A DNA stretch of 60,724 bases from NCBI GenBank assembly GCA_910579935.1, contig CAJTVQ010000024.1, forward strand, positions 1-60,724. Reading direction: 5' to 3'. Positions 34,653-42,587 of the stretch are shown here, one piece after another; within the stretch, counting starts at the first letter, position 1; each line of letters starts with the position of its first letter. The notes under the pieces are model-generated. The model did no database searches, was not told the DNA's origin, and saw only the letters and a list, made by a program, of their open reading frames with translations. Origin of the DNA: an uncultured Lachnospiraceae bacterium. Lineage in GTDB: Bacteria > Bacillota > Clostridia > Lachnospirales > Lachnospiraceae. The position numbers were made by a program, and so were the translations under genes.

Positions 34653-35408
34653 TTATCCCATCGCCCGGAACTTTCCTTCCAGACTCCGGTCTTTCGCCAA
34701 AGTGCTGTACTCCCCAGAACGGTTATAAGAATCCAATAAATAACTGCTGTCTCCCACCGCAAAGTCCATGGCGTTTCTTTCCGCAGATCCCCCGTCCTCT
34801 TTTTCTGTTTCCCCCTGCGCATCACCAATCCGTCCTGTCTCAGCAGCGTTTTTTCCGAACTGCTGGAAAAACTTCCGTACCTGCGCCTGTTTTTTCCATG
34901 TCCTTCCGCCGGCCGCATCTTTCGAATGATCCGCCATGCCTCCGGATATACTCTCTGCCTGCGGTACTGCTCCCCTGCCGGTTCCGGCCGTTCCTCTCCG
35001 CGCCTCCGGCTGTTCCCTGACCGCTGCCGCCGCCAATGCCTCCGCCGGTACGGACACTCCTGCCGTCTGCCCGCTTTTTTCTGCCGACACATTTTCCGTC
35101 CCGTATACCGCCGCCTGCCATACAGCGCTCCTGCCGGCGCCTTTCCCCGCGTCCTGCCCGCCGTTCCACACTTTACCCAGAAGTTCAAACGATTTGGAAA
35201 CAAATCCCTTCCATCCGCCGGACCAAAAATCCGCAAACGAAAAGTTCTCCTGCCGCCATCCGGCTGTTTTTTCCGCAGCCATGCCGGCTCCGCCGGACAT
35301 GGCTGCACCGCTCTTGGATTTCATATCATAAGTCTCATGCAGACACTTTGTTACGGTATGTTCATGGGTATGGATTCCGTAAGAACTGATAGCGCCGTTT
35401 CCGATCAT
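34653..35408 (-). CDS. unknown protein with Ala/Gly-rich middle
   Basis: A 251-residue protein not matched to a family by eye. The first 45 residues hold many Thr/His/Ser (for example HTHEHTVTK). An aromatic stretch WRQENFSFADFWSGGWKGF (about 51-69) comes next, then a low-complexity Ala/Gly/Glu/Gln region (about 90-175), a basic patch, and an ordered-looking tail (YLLDSYNRSGEYSTLAK). No signal peptide or membrane helix. It overlaps the next gene upstream (35405) by 4 bp, so the two are co-translated. Codon use fits the neighbourhood. Confidence 0.65.
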   Translation of the reverse strand: MIGNGAISSYGIHTHEHTVTKCLHETYDMKSKSGAAMSGGAGMAAEKTAGWRQENFSFADFWSGGWKGFVSKSFELLGKVWNGGQDAGKGAGRSAVWQAAVYGTENVSAEKSGQTAGVSVPAEALAAAAVREQPEARRGTAGTGRGAVPQAESISGGMADHSKDAAGGRTWKKQAQVRKFFQQFGKNAAETGRIGDAQGETEKEDGGSAERNAMDFAVGDSSYLLDSYNRSGEYSTLAKDRSLEGKFRAMG

Positions 35409-35791
35409 AAATATTTTTCCTCTTTTTCCTTCGCAAATCCGATATCCACAAATGCATTGTGCTGGCGAATGATATTCAGCCCTGCCGTCACATTTTCTTC
35501 ACTGCCTACATAGATACCGACTCTTTTCTTATCCTTTGTCACGATCATTAAGGTATGAATCTCCTGCCCGGTCGTCTGGCGGCCCAGCCTGCTCTGCACA
35601 TCCTCCAGTCTCCTGTATACCCATACGATATCGTTATAATCAATATACAGCCATTTCGTAATACCCTGCTGGAACATGTAATACCGTCCATACCGGATAC
35701 CTCCTACTGCCTTTGCCACATTAAAATCCCTCCGTACCATGTTTTCATCATGGTTCCGGCCGGTTGCTGCCGCAAATTCATAACCCTTCAT
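35405..35791 (-). CDS. unknown small protein, PH-like fold suspected
   Basis: A 128-residue cytoplasmic protein. The pattern of alternating hydrophobic strands (YYMFQQGITKWLYIDYNDIVWVYRR, then IHTLMIVTKDKKRVGIYV) followed by a C-terminal helix is the usual look of PH-like domains that sense a membrane or partner, but no named family was recognised. A 12-nt direct duplication (gaagggttat twice) lies at the start; only the second ATG (35791) keeps the frame open, the first hits TGA after seven codons. It overlaps the downstream gene by 4 bp and follows the phosphopantetheinyl transferase by 22 bp. Confidence 0.65.
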   Translation of the reverse strand: MKGYEFAAATGRNHDENMVRRDFNVAKAVGGIRYGRYYMFQQGITKWLYIDYNDIVWVYRRLEDVQSRLGRQTTGQEIHTLMIVTKDKKRVGIYVGSEENVTAGLNIIRQHNAFVDIGFAKEKEEKYL

Positions 35792-35813
35792 AACCCTTCA
35801 TCTCCCAATCCGT

Positions 35814-36515
35814 CTATCCGATCTCTACTTCTTTGATATTTATATCGGCTATTTTATCATAACTGCACACTGCTATGCTGTATTCTTCCAGTCTGTCACT
35901 GATAGCAAAGTAAGCATTATCCGTTCTCCCGTTCTTCCTGACTACCCTGCCGTAATGCAGCCCTTCTCCTGCCGGTTCCACCACCGTTGCATCCAGTCCC
36001 TGACGCATCCCTTCTCCGGTCAGCTTCATATAGGATTCCTTCACCGTCCATATCCGGTAAAAATTTTCGTTGGCATGTTCCGCTCCCAGACGCTCCAAAA
36101 GCGCATTGTCCTCATCCGTGAAAAACCGCTCCGCCATACCGAACCGCGCCGCCCTGTGTTTCTGCACATCAATACCTACTTCATGATTGGAAAAAGCGCC
36201 CATGACATACTTTCCCGAATGGGAAAGGCTGAAACATACTTCCCCGTAATCCTTTAAGAAAGGCTTTCCGTTCTCACCATATGTATATGCCAAAGAAAGC
36301 GGCGCTGCATTCTCCTGCAGCCCGCCCCCTTCACCAATCCAATTCTTCATTCCCACCTGGATCAGATATCCGGCAAGCAGACTCCTCTTTCGGTCTTCTT
36401 CATTCCTGCATTGCCAGACTTTCTCCTGACGGGTTTCATCCACCCGGTCCATATAATCCCAAAAAACGCTTTCCTCTGATAATGCCGCCGTATCCGCTAC
36501 ATAAACTTTTAACAT
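35814..36515 (-). CDS. 4'-phosphopantetheinyl transferase, Sfp/AcpT type
   Basis: Transfers phosphopantetheine from CoA to a Ser of carrier proteins. The 233-residue protein has the two conserved motifs: GIDVQKHR and FYRIWTVKESYMKLTGEG (WxxKE core). The two-domain length separates it from the short AcpS type. No polyketide, peptide synthetase or carrier gene lies in this window, so it either serves fatty acid synthesis or distant clusters. It sits 9 bp after aspS and leads into two unknown genes. Confidence 0.88.
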   Translation of the reverse strand: MLKVYVADTAALSEESVFWDYMDRVDETRQEKVWQCRNEEDRKRSLLAGYLIQVGMKNWIGEGGGLQENAAPLSLAYTYGENGKPFLKDYGEVCFSLSHSGKYVMGAFSNHEVGIDVQKHRAARFGMAERFFTDEDNALLERLGAEHANENFYRIWTVKESYMKLTGEGMRQGLDATVVEPAGEGLHYGRVVRKNGRTDNAYFAISDRLEEYSIAVCSYDKIADINIKEVEIG

Positions 36516-36524
36516 TCTCCGCCC

Positions 36525-38363
36525 TTAATTTTTACTTTCCGCACCTGCCCCTTCATCCAGATCTTTCTCCATATTTTCTACCGAATCCGCCAGTGCAATC
36601 CCAAGTTCCGTTAACTGTGTCTCATCTACCACATCCGGTGCATTGGTCAACAGGCAGGAAGCATCCTTCATCTTCGGAAATGCCATCACGTCACGGATAC
36701 TCTCCGCATGTACTAAAAGCATAACCAGACGGTCTAAGCCGTAAGCCAATCCAGCGTGGGGTGGTACCCCGTATTTAAATGCATTTAACAGGAAACCGAA
36801 ACGGTTATAGGCATCCTCTTTCTCGAAGCCCAATACCTCAAACATCTTCTCCTGTATATCGTTTTGGAAGATTCTGACCGATCCTCCGCCCAGCTCTACG
36901 CCGTTCAATACAATATCATACGCCTTTGCGCGGACCCTGCCCGGATCGGAATCCAAATACTGCAAATCCTCGTCCATCGGCATTGTAAAAGGATGGTGCA
37001 CCGCCACAAATCGGTTCTCTTCCTCACTCCACTCCAACAGGGGGAACTCCGTCACCCAGAGGAAATGAAACTGGTCTTCATCGATCAATCCCATCTGTCT
37101 GCCCATCTCTAAGCGCAAGGCGCCAAGCACACTCCATACAATACTATTTTTATCCGCGGCAAAGAGCAGCAAGTCCCCGTTTTCCCCGTTCATGGCTTCT
37201 GTCAAAGCCTTTAACTTTTCTTCCGTCATGAATTTGGCAAAAGAAGATTTATAGCTGCCGTCTTCCCCGATGCACAGATATGCCAGTCCTTTCGCTCCAT
37301 ACCCCTTTGCCATATCCACCAGCGCATCAATTTTCTTACGGGGCATATTTCCCTGCCCTTTTGCATTGATACCCCTGACGGAACCGCCGTTTTCCAACGC
37401 CGTGGTAAAGACACTGAAGCCGCACTCCTTTACCGTCTCCGACACATCGGTAAGCTCCATGCCGAAACGGGTATCCGGCTTATCGGAGCCGTAGCGGTTC
37501 ATGGCATCGATCCATTTGATACGCGGAAGCGGTAAAGTAATATCCAGTCCGATTGCTTCCCTGCAGACAAACTGCAGCAGCCGCTCGTTCACATCAATGA
37601 CATCTTCCACATCCACAAAGGAAAGTTCCAGATCCACCTGCGTAAATTCCGGCTGACGGTCTGCACGCAGATCCTCGTCGCGGAAACATTTCGCTATCTG
37701 GAAATAACGGTCATAGCCGGAACACATCAGAAGCTGTTTAAACAACTGCGGCGACTGGGGCAGCCCGTAAAAGGTCCCCGGATGCACACGGCTGGGCACC
37801 AGATAATCCCTTGCCCCCTCCGGTGTGGACTTACCCAGAATCGGCGTCTCGATTTCCAAAAAGCCTTCCTGCGTCAGGAATTTACGGATATTTGCCGTAA
37901 CCGCGCTTCTCAACATCAGATTCCTCTGTAGATCCGGCCTGCGCAGATCCAGATAACGGTATTTTAAACGCAGCTCTTCTTTTGTTTTTGACTGCGCCTC
38001 GATCGGGAACGGAGGCGTCTCTGCTTCCGATAAAATACGGGTTTCTTTCGCACGGATTTCGATTTCCCCCGTAGCAAGGTTTTCATTGACCGCCCCTGCC
38101 CTTTTCTCCACGGTTCCCACTACCGCCACTACAAACTCGCTTCTCATTTTCTCTGCCTTGGCAAAATTCTCTGTCCCGCAGTCGCTTTCTTCATAAATGA
38201 TCTGAAGCAGTCCCGAACGGTCCCTCAGATCCACAAAAATAATGCCGCCTTTATTTCTCTGCTTCTGCACCCAGCCCATGACGGTTACCGTCTCTCCTGC
38301 ATTTACCGCCGATAACTCGCCGCAGCGGTGCGTTCTCTTTAATCCTTTCATTGCCTCTGCCAT
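36525..38363 (-). CDS. aspS: aspartyl-tRNA synthetase
   Basis: A 612-residue class II synthetase, bacterial type. N-terminal OB anticodon domain (VTVMGWVQKQRNKGGIIFVDLRDRSG), class II motif 2 FRDEDLRADRQPEFTQVD, the GAD insertion (about 300-420), and motif 3 GLAYGLDRLVMLL are present. The RHHG-equivalent reads VPPHAGL. Length is normal. GAGGAATGATGAGTC precedes the ATG. It is downstream of hisS, a common Firmicute pairing, 82 bp apart. Confidence 0.97.
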   Translation of the reverse strand: MAEAMKGLKRTHRCGELSAVNAGETVTVMGWVQKQRNKGGIIFVDLRDRSGLLQIIYEESDCGTENFAKAEKMRSEFVVAVVGTVEKRAGAVNENLATGEIEIRAKETRILSEAETPPFPIEAQSKTKEELRLKYRYLDLRRPDLQRNLMLRSAVTANIRKFLTQEGFLEIETPILGKSTPEGARDYLVPSRVHPGTFYGLPQSPQLFKQLLMCSGYDRYFQIAKCFRDEDLRADRQPEFTQVDLELSFVDVEDVIDVNERLLQFVCREAIGLDITLPLPRIKWIDAMNRYGSDKPDTRFGMELTDVSETVKECGFSVFTTALENGGSVRGINAKGQGNMPRKKIDALVDMAKGYGAKGLAYLCIGEDGSYKSSFAKFMTEEKLKALTEAMNGENGDLLLFAADKNSIVWSVLGALRLEMGRQMGLIDEDQFHFLWVTEFPLLEWSEEENRFVAVHHPFTMPMDEDLQYLDSDPGRVRAKAYDIVLNGVELGGGSVRIFQNDIQEKMFEVLGFEKEDAYNRFGFLLNAFKYGVPPHAGLAYGLDRLVMLLVHAESIRDVMAFPKMKDASCLLTNAPDVVDETQLTELGIALADSVENMEKDLDEGAGAESKN

Positions 38364-38445
38364 GACTCATCATTCCTCACAATCTGCTTTTTTCCCATGC
38401 CTGTCACTGCACACTTCCAACTGCCGTTCCTGCTTTCCGCTTCCC

Positions 38446-39708
38446 CTACTGTTTCAACGGATTTTTATAAAATTCACGGAATTCCAGGTATCCTTCCGCA
38501 TTCAGCTGTTCCTTTTGGAATTTCTTATTCTTATTCATGCGCGCCACCAGCACCTGCGTACCGTCCAGCCGCTCTTCCTGCGCCTTCGCGATAATTTTGC
38601 AAAGTTCTTCTACCGCAACGCCTTTCTCGATCAGGTAAGCGACTTTCTTATTTTCCTTCGGAATCCGAAAACCGTTTTCCATCATGATCAGGACAATTCT
38701 TTCAAAACCGATGGAAAACCCGCAGGCCGGCACGTCTTTGCCCGTAAAACGCCCCACCATTTTGTCATACCGTCCGCCGCCTCCGCAGCTTCCGCCGAAT
38801 TCCGGCATGGCAATTTCAAAAATGGTTCCCGTATAATAAGACATCCCCCTGACTAATGTCGGATCGAAGACAATTTCAAACTCCGATGCTTTCGTAGCGC
38901 GGACACTGGCTATGATTTCCTTCAGGCTCTGCTCCACTTCCGGCTCCAGAACCCCCTCCAGCTTACCGGCAAGATAAGAAAGCCCGTCCTCTGCCGCTTC
39001 CATGCCCTGAAACAGTTCCAGGTATTTTTCTATGTTTTCCGAAGCAAATCCGCATTCCGCAAGCTCCGCGGATACTCCGTCCAGCCCGATCTTATCCATT
39101 TTATCCAGCGTAATGAATACCTGGTCGTAAGTTTCTTCCGGAAAACCGCTGTACGCCGCCATTGCTTTTAAAATCCGTCTTTCGTTGATGCGGATCTGGA
39201 AATTCTTAAAACCCAGTTTCCCCAGTGTGGTGGTAGTTGCCAGGATCAGCTCGATTTCCGCCAAATTGGAAGGTTCCCCCAAAATATCTATATCGCACTG
39301 CATGAACTGACGGTAACGCCCCTTCTGGGGACGATCGGCACGCCATACATTCCCCATCTGCAATGCCTTAAAAGGAGACGGCAGTTCATTGGCATGATTA
39401 GAATAATAACGTACTAACGGTACGGTCAGGTCATAACGCAGTCCTCCGTCCACCAAATCCTCTTCACTCTGAGCATTTTCCAGATTCAGCTTCTCTCCGC
39501 GCTTTAAAATCTTAAAGATCAGCTTTTCATTCTCCCCGCCCTGCTTACTGCTTAAATTCGCAATATTCTCCACGCAGGGTGTCTCTATGGAAGTAAAACC
39601 GAATTTTCCGTAAGTTTCCTTAATTATGCCGATCACATAATCCCTAAGCTGCATTTCCGCAGGCATTATATCCTTCATGCCGGTCACCGGCTTCTTGCTA
39701 AGTGCCAT
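38446..39708 (-). CDS. hisS: histidyl-tRNA synthetase
   Basis: A 420-residue class II synthetase. Visible are GMKDIMP at the start, motif 2 FRADRPQ-type (WRADRPQKGRYRQFMQCDIDI), histidine motif RGMSYYTGTIFE, and motif 3 ACGFSIGFERI, followed by the anticodon domain. Start set at 39708 (MALSKKPVTG), with AGGAGAGC upstream; the frame is open to 39768. The 130-bp region ahead leaves no room for a T-box, and none is seen. Confidence 0.96.
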   Translation of the reverse strand: MALSKKPVTGMKDIMPAEMQLRDYVIGIIKETYGKFGFTSIETPCVENIANLSSKQGGENEKLIFKILKRGEKLNLENAQSEEDLVDGGLRYDLTVPLVRYYSNHANELPSPFKALQMGNVWRADRPQKGRYRQFMQCDIDILGEPSNLAEIELILATTTTLGKLGFKNFQIRINERRILKAMAAYSGFPEETYDQVFITLDKMDKIGLDGVSAELAECGFASENIEKYLELFQGMEAAEDGLSYLAGKLEGVLEPEVEQSLKEIIASVRATKASEFEIVFDPTLVRGMSYYTGTIFEIAMPEFGGSCGGGGRYDKMVGRFTGKDVPACGFSIGFERIVLIMMENGFRIPKENKKVAYLIEKGVAVEELCKIIAKAQEERLDGTQVLVARMNKNKKFQKEQLNAEGYLEFREFYKNPLKQ

Positions 39709-39822
39709 TATCTGCTCTCCTATGTTCCTTTTTCTATTGTATCTAGTCGATTTTACACCCTTTTGCATAGTTTTTCAACCATTTACCCAAACTTGTTCTA
39801 AAAATCGGTTGCAATTCAGCCG

Positions 39823-39899
39823 GATTGTTTGTCAGTAAAAGGCAACGCTGCCGCCAAAATCCTTTTGGCCGGAGCGTTGCCCTTCACTGACAAACAATC
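39823..39899 (-). terminator. 27-bp-stem hairpin ending the fructan operon
   Basis: Arms at 39823-39849 and 39873-39899 are complementary over 27 positions with two differences. On minus-strand RNA both differences are G-U pairs, so the stem is unbroken; on the other strand they would be A-C mismatches. The 23-nt loop contains a further stem (CCAAAA/TTTTGG). It starts 3 nt after the fructokinase stop. No long T-run follows, so it could act as a 3' stabiliser as well as a terminator. A repeated (REP-like) origin is possible. Confidence 0.75.
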
Positions 39900-39902
39900 T
39901 GT

Positions 39903-40865
39903 CTAAAACTTTTCAATAAACTCCCTCACCTCATCTTCCTCCGGCATTACGCGCAGCGCCCCCTTCCGGGTCGTGATAATGGATGCCGCTGCATTGGCAA
40001 AAGTCAGCATCTCCTTCAGCTTCCCCTCATCCATATTGTGTAAGCCGTATTTCAATACATAATTCAGACAGCACGCACCGAACGTATCTCCCGCTCCCGT
40101 AGTCTCGATCGTTTTCTCCTGCAAAAAGGGCTTCACTTCCACACGCAGGTCTTTATAATAAGCGCGGCTCCCGTCCTTCCCCATTGATAACATGATCAGC
40201 GGAATATCATACTGCTTTCTCAGTCTGCATATGCCGGCATCGTAGTCCTCTTCGCCTGTGAACCACTGGATCTCATTATCGGAAATCTTCAGTATATCGC
40301 ACTGCGAAAGCCCATAGGCAACCTGCTCCTTTGCTTCCTCCAGCGATCTCCACAAGGGCTCCCGCAAATTCGGGTCAAAGGAAATCACTGCTCCTGCCTC
40401 CCTGGCTGCCGCAACCGCCTTCTTCGTAGCATTCCTTACTTCCTCATGGGTCATGGACAGTGTGCCAAAGTGAAAGAGAGCCGTATCTTTTACCAGTTCC
40501 ATCTTTATCTCGTCTTTTTTCAGCATCATATCCGCACCCGGATTCCGGTAAAAAGAGAAATCCCTGTCACCGTCCGGAAAAGTTTCCACAAAAGCCAGTG
40601 TGGTACGGACATCCTCCGCCATCACCAGATTCGACGTGTCGATTCCCACTTCTCCCAATGTATTTTTAAGCCGGTTCCCGAAAATATCCTGTCCCACCTT
40701 GCCGATAAATGCGGTCTTTTTACCCAGTTTTGTCAGCATGGCCAACACATTGCAGGGTGCGCCTCCCGGATTGGCTTCATAAACCGGATTCCCCTGCCCG
40801 CTAATCCCGTTTTCCGTAAAATCTATCAACAGTTCCCCCAATGCCACTACATCATACTTTTTCAT
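39903..40865 (-). CDS. fructokinase, PfkB family
   Basis: A 320-residue sugar kinase that most likely makes fructose 6-phosphate from free fructose. Signatures: GELLIDFT at the N-terminus, GGAPCNVLAMLTKLG, DPNLREPLW, and the C-terminal catalytic motif TTGAGDTFGACCLNY with the Asp base. AAAGGAG is 6-8 nt before the ATG. As the last gene of the GH32 operon it would trap fructose that GH32 frees in the cytoplasm, since ABC import does not phosphorylate the sugar. Confidence 0.93.
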   Translation of the reverse strand: MKKYDVVALGELLIDFTENGISGQGNPVYEANPGGAPCNVLAMLTKLGKKTAFIGKVGQDIFGNRLKNTLGEVGIDTSNLVMAEDVRTTLAFVETFPDGDRDFSFYRNPGADMMLKKDEIKMELVKDTALFHFGTLSMTHEEVRNATKKAVAAAREAGAVISFDPNLREPLWRSLEEAKEQVAYGLSQCDILKISDNEIQWFTGEEDYDAGICRLRKQYDIPLIMLSMGKDGSRAYYKDLRVEVKPFLQEKTIETTGAGDTFGACCLNYVLKYGLHNMDEGKLKEMLTFANAAASIITTRKGALRVMPEEDEVREFIEKF

Positions 40866-40890
40866 GCCGCTGTCTCCTTTCGACCCATTT

Positions 40891-42387
40891 TCATTTCAAT
40901 TCATATTTTACCACATCCATGGACACTGCGCCATCGGCAAAGAAAGAAATTCCGTCTGCTGCCAGATCGGTATACATAGTGGCCGTGAGTACATGCTCAC
41001 CATCGTTTACAAAAACTTCCGCACTGAACTTATCCAGAATGATCCTCATCTTAATCGTTCCGTCCTTACTGTTCACAAGACAGCGGCGTTGATGAATGAT
41101 CGCCCTTCTGGAACCCGAAAACTTCCGGTCTACTTTAACGATCGACTCATACGGCCTGAAGCTGACGGAAGTCTGATGCGCATCATCCTGTGCGAACCGG
41201 ACTGCAAATTTGCGATACATATTCTCCGTATCTACCGGACGGACCGTCACTTCCATATCGACCTTGCGTCCTTCAACGCCGGCAAGCCTCACCACATCCG
41301 TAAAAGTCACATTGCCATGCCGCACTTCCTCTCCCCGCAGCGCTTCCAGCTCCCTCACCGGTTTCTGGTACAGACGGCCGTTCCGTACGGAAAGTTCTCT
41401 GGGCAGGCTCATCTGTCCGAACCACAGCTGTTCCGGCGTATGAAGATTGCAGGTATCCCAGTTCTGCATCCAGCCGATCATGATCCTCCTGCCGTCCGGC
41501 GCAAGGACTGTCTGCGGCGCATAAAAATCGATTCCGTAATCAATGGACTGATCGTGTTCCTCCGTAAAGGTATCTGTCTTCTCGTCATAAGAACCAATGA
41601 GACAAAGCGTACCGTTACCATTATGATATTCAAACCCCTGCGGAAGCATATCCTGCGGACTTGTAAGCAAAACGCCTTTTCCATCCAGCACAAAGCAATC
41701 CGGGCATTCCCACATTCTGCCGAAGCGCTGGTTGTTCGCCGCCAGTATTTTCTCATATTTCCAGTTCATTCCGTCCGGACTGCTGTACAGAAGGATTCTT
41801 CCGTCTCCCTGCTCCGTACAGTTTCCTATGACACAGCGGTAAGAGCCGTCCGGTTTCTGCCATATTTTCGGATCCCGGAAATCAAACCTGCTGCCGCCTT
41901 CTGGCAGGTCTTTCTCCGTGAGCACCGGACTTCCCGTATATTTATCATAATCCATGCCGTCACCCACCGCGACACACTGTGTCTGAATATCCCGTATACT
42001 GCCGTCCGGCTGCGCCTCCCTGGAAACGCCCGTATACAGCAGTAAATGTCTTCCGTCCGGCAGCACTGCCGCACTTCCCGAGAAGCACCCGTCCCTGTCA
42101 TAATCCATATCAGGCGCCAGCGCTGCCGGAAGATATCTCCAGTGCAGCAGATCCTCACTGACCGCATGTCCCCAGTGCATCGGCCCCCAGTGGGAATCGT
42201 AGGGATGATACTGGTAAAATAAGTGGTACTCACCTTTATAATAGGAAAAACCGTTGGGATCATTCATCCATCCCACACGCGCAGCCAGATGGAAATCCGG
42301 CCTGGCTGCTTTGTCAATCTTTCTCTCCATTGCCTCTTCATATTTTCTTGCATCACGCAAAGTCTGACTCATCATACGATACCTCAT
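40891..42387 (-). CDS. GH32 beta-fructosidase (sucrose/fructo-oligosaccharide hydrolase)
   Basis: A 498-residue glycoside hydrolase family 32 enzyme. The nucleophile motif WMNDPNG is at about residue 41, the transition-state Asp in FRDPK, and the acid/base Glu in WECPD. A C-terminal beta-sandwich follows (about 350-498). There is no signal peptide, so it acts in the cytoplasm on imported substrate. The frame starts at 42387; Met residues at positions 5 and 6 are alternative starts. A MITE and a weak leader separate it from the binding-protein gene, 200 bp away; the fructokinase is 25 bp downstream. Confidence 0.93.
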   Translation of the reverse strand: MRYRMMSQTLRDARKYEEAMERKIDKAARPDFHLAARVGWMNDPNGFSYYKGEYHLFYQYHPYDSHWGPMHWGHAVSEDLLHWRYLPAALAPDMDYDRDGCFSGSAAVLPDGRHLLLYTGVSREAQPDGSIRDIQTQCVAVGDGMDYDKYTGSPVLTEKDLPEGGSRFDFRDPKIWQKPDGSYRCVIGNCTEQGDGRILLYSSPDGMNWKYEKILAANNQRFGRMWECPDCFVLDGKGVLLTSPQDMLPQGFEYHNGNGTLCLIGSYDEKTDTFTEEHDQSIDYGIDFYAPQTVLAPDGRRIMIGWMQNWDTCNLHTPEQLWFGQMSLPRELSVRNGRLYQKPVRELEALRGEEVRHGNVTFTDVVRLAGVEGRKVDMEVTVRPVDTENMYRKFAVRFAQDDAHQTSVSFRPYESIVKVDRKFSGSRRAIIHQRRCLVNSKDGTIKMRIILDKFSAEVFVNDGEHVLTATMYTDLAADGISFFADGAVSMDVVKYELK

Positions 42388-42436
42388 TTCTACCCCGATC
42401 GTGTCAATATCTATTTCCTGTTACATAAAATACATC

Positions 42437-42580
42437 GTTACGATTCACAGCTTTCAGCTGCTCATAGCAACGGCATTTGCGCATGAAAAGTCGCCTGCGG
42501 CGAGGCGCAAATGCTTGAACGATCCATTGTATCGGGTCGTAAATGCGCAGTTTATGCGCATTTCGACTGTGAATAGTAAC
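42437..42580. mobile_element. 144-bp MITE with 8-bp target duplication
   Basis: Ends GTTACGATTCACAG and CTGTGAATAGTAAC are inverted copies with one mismatch. The 8-bp sequence AATACATC flanks it exactly on both sides (42429-42436 and 42581-42588), a clear target-site duplication. Internal inverted blocks (GCATTTGCGC/GCGCAAATGC, AATGCGCA/TGCGCATT) let the element fold completely. There is no transposase. The right copy of the duplication overlaps the last base of the binding-protein stop codon. Confidence 0.92.
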
Positions 42581-42587
42581 AATACAT

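Noticed and set aside
39709..39822. Possible T-box leader before hisS
   Set aside because: The region has no T-box consensus, specifier loop or antiterminator, and is too short; the hairpin present belongs to the fructokinase side.
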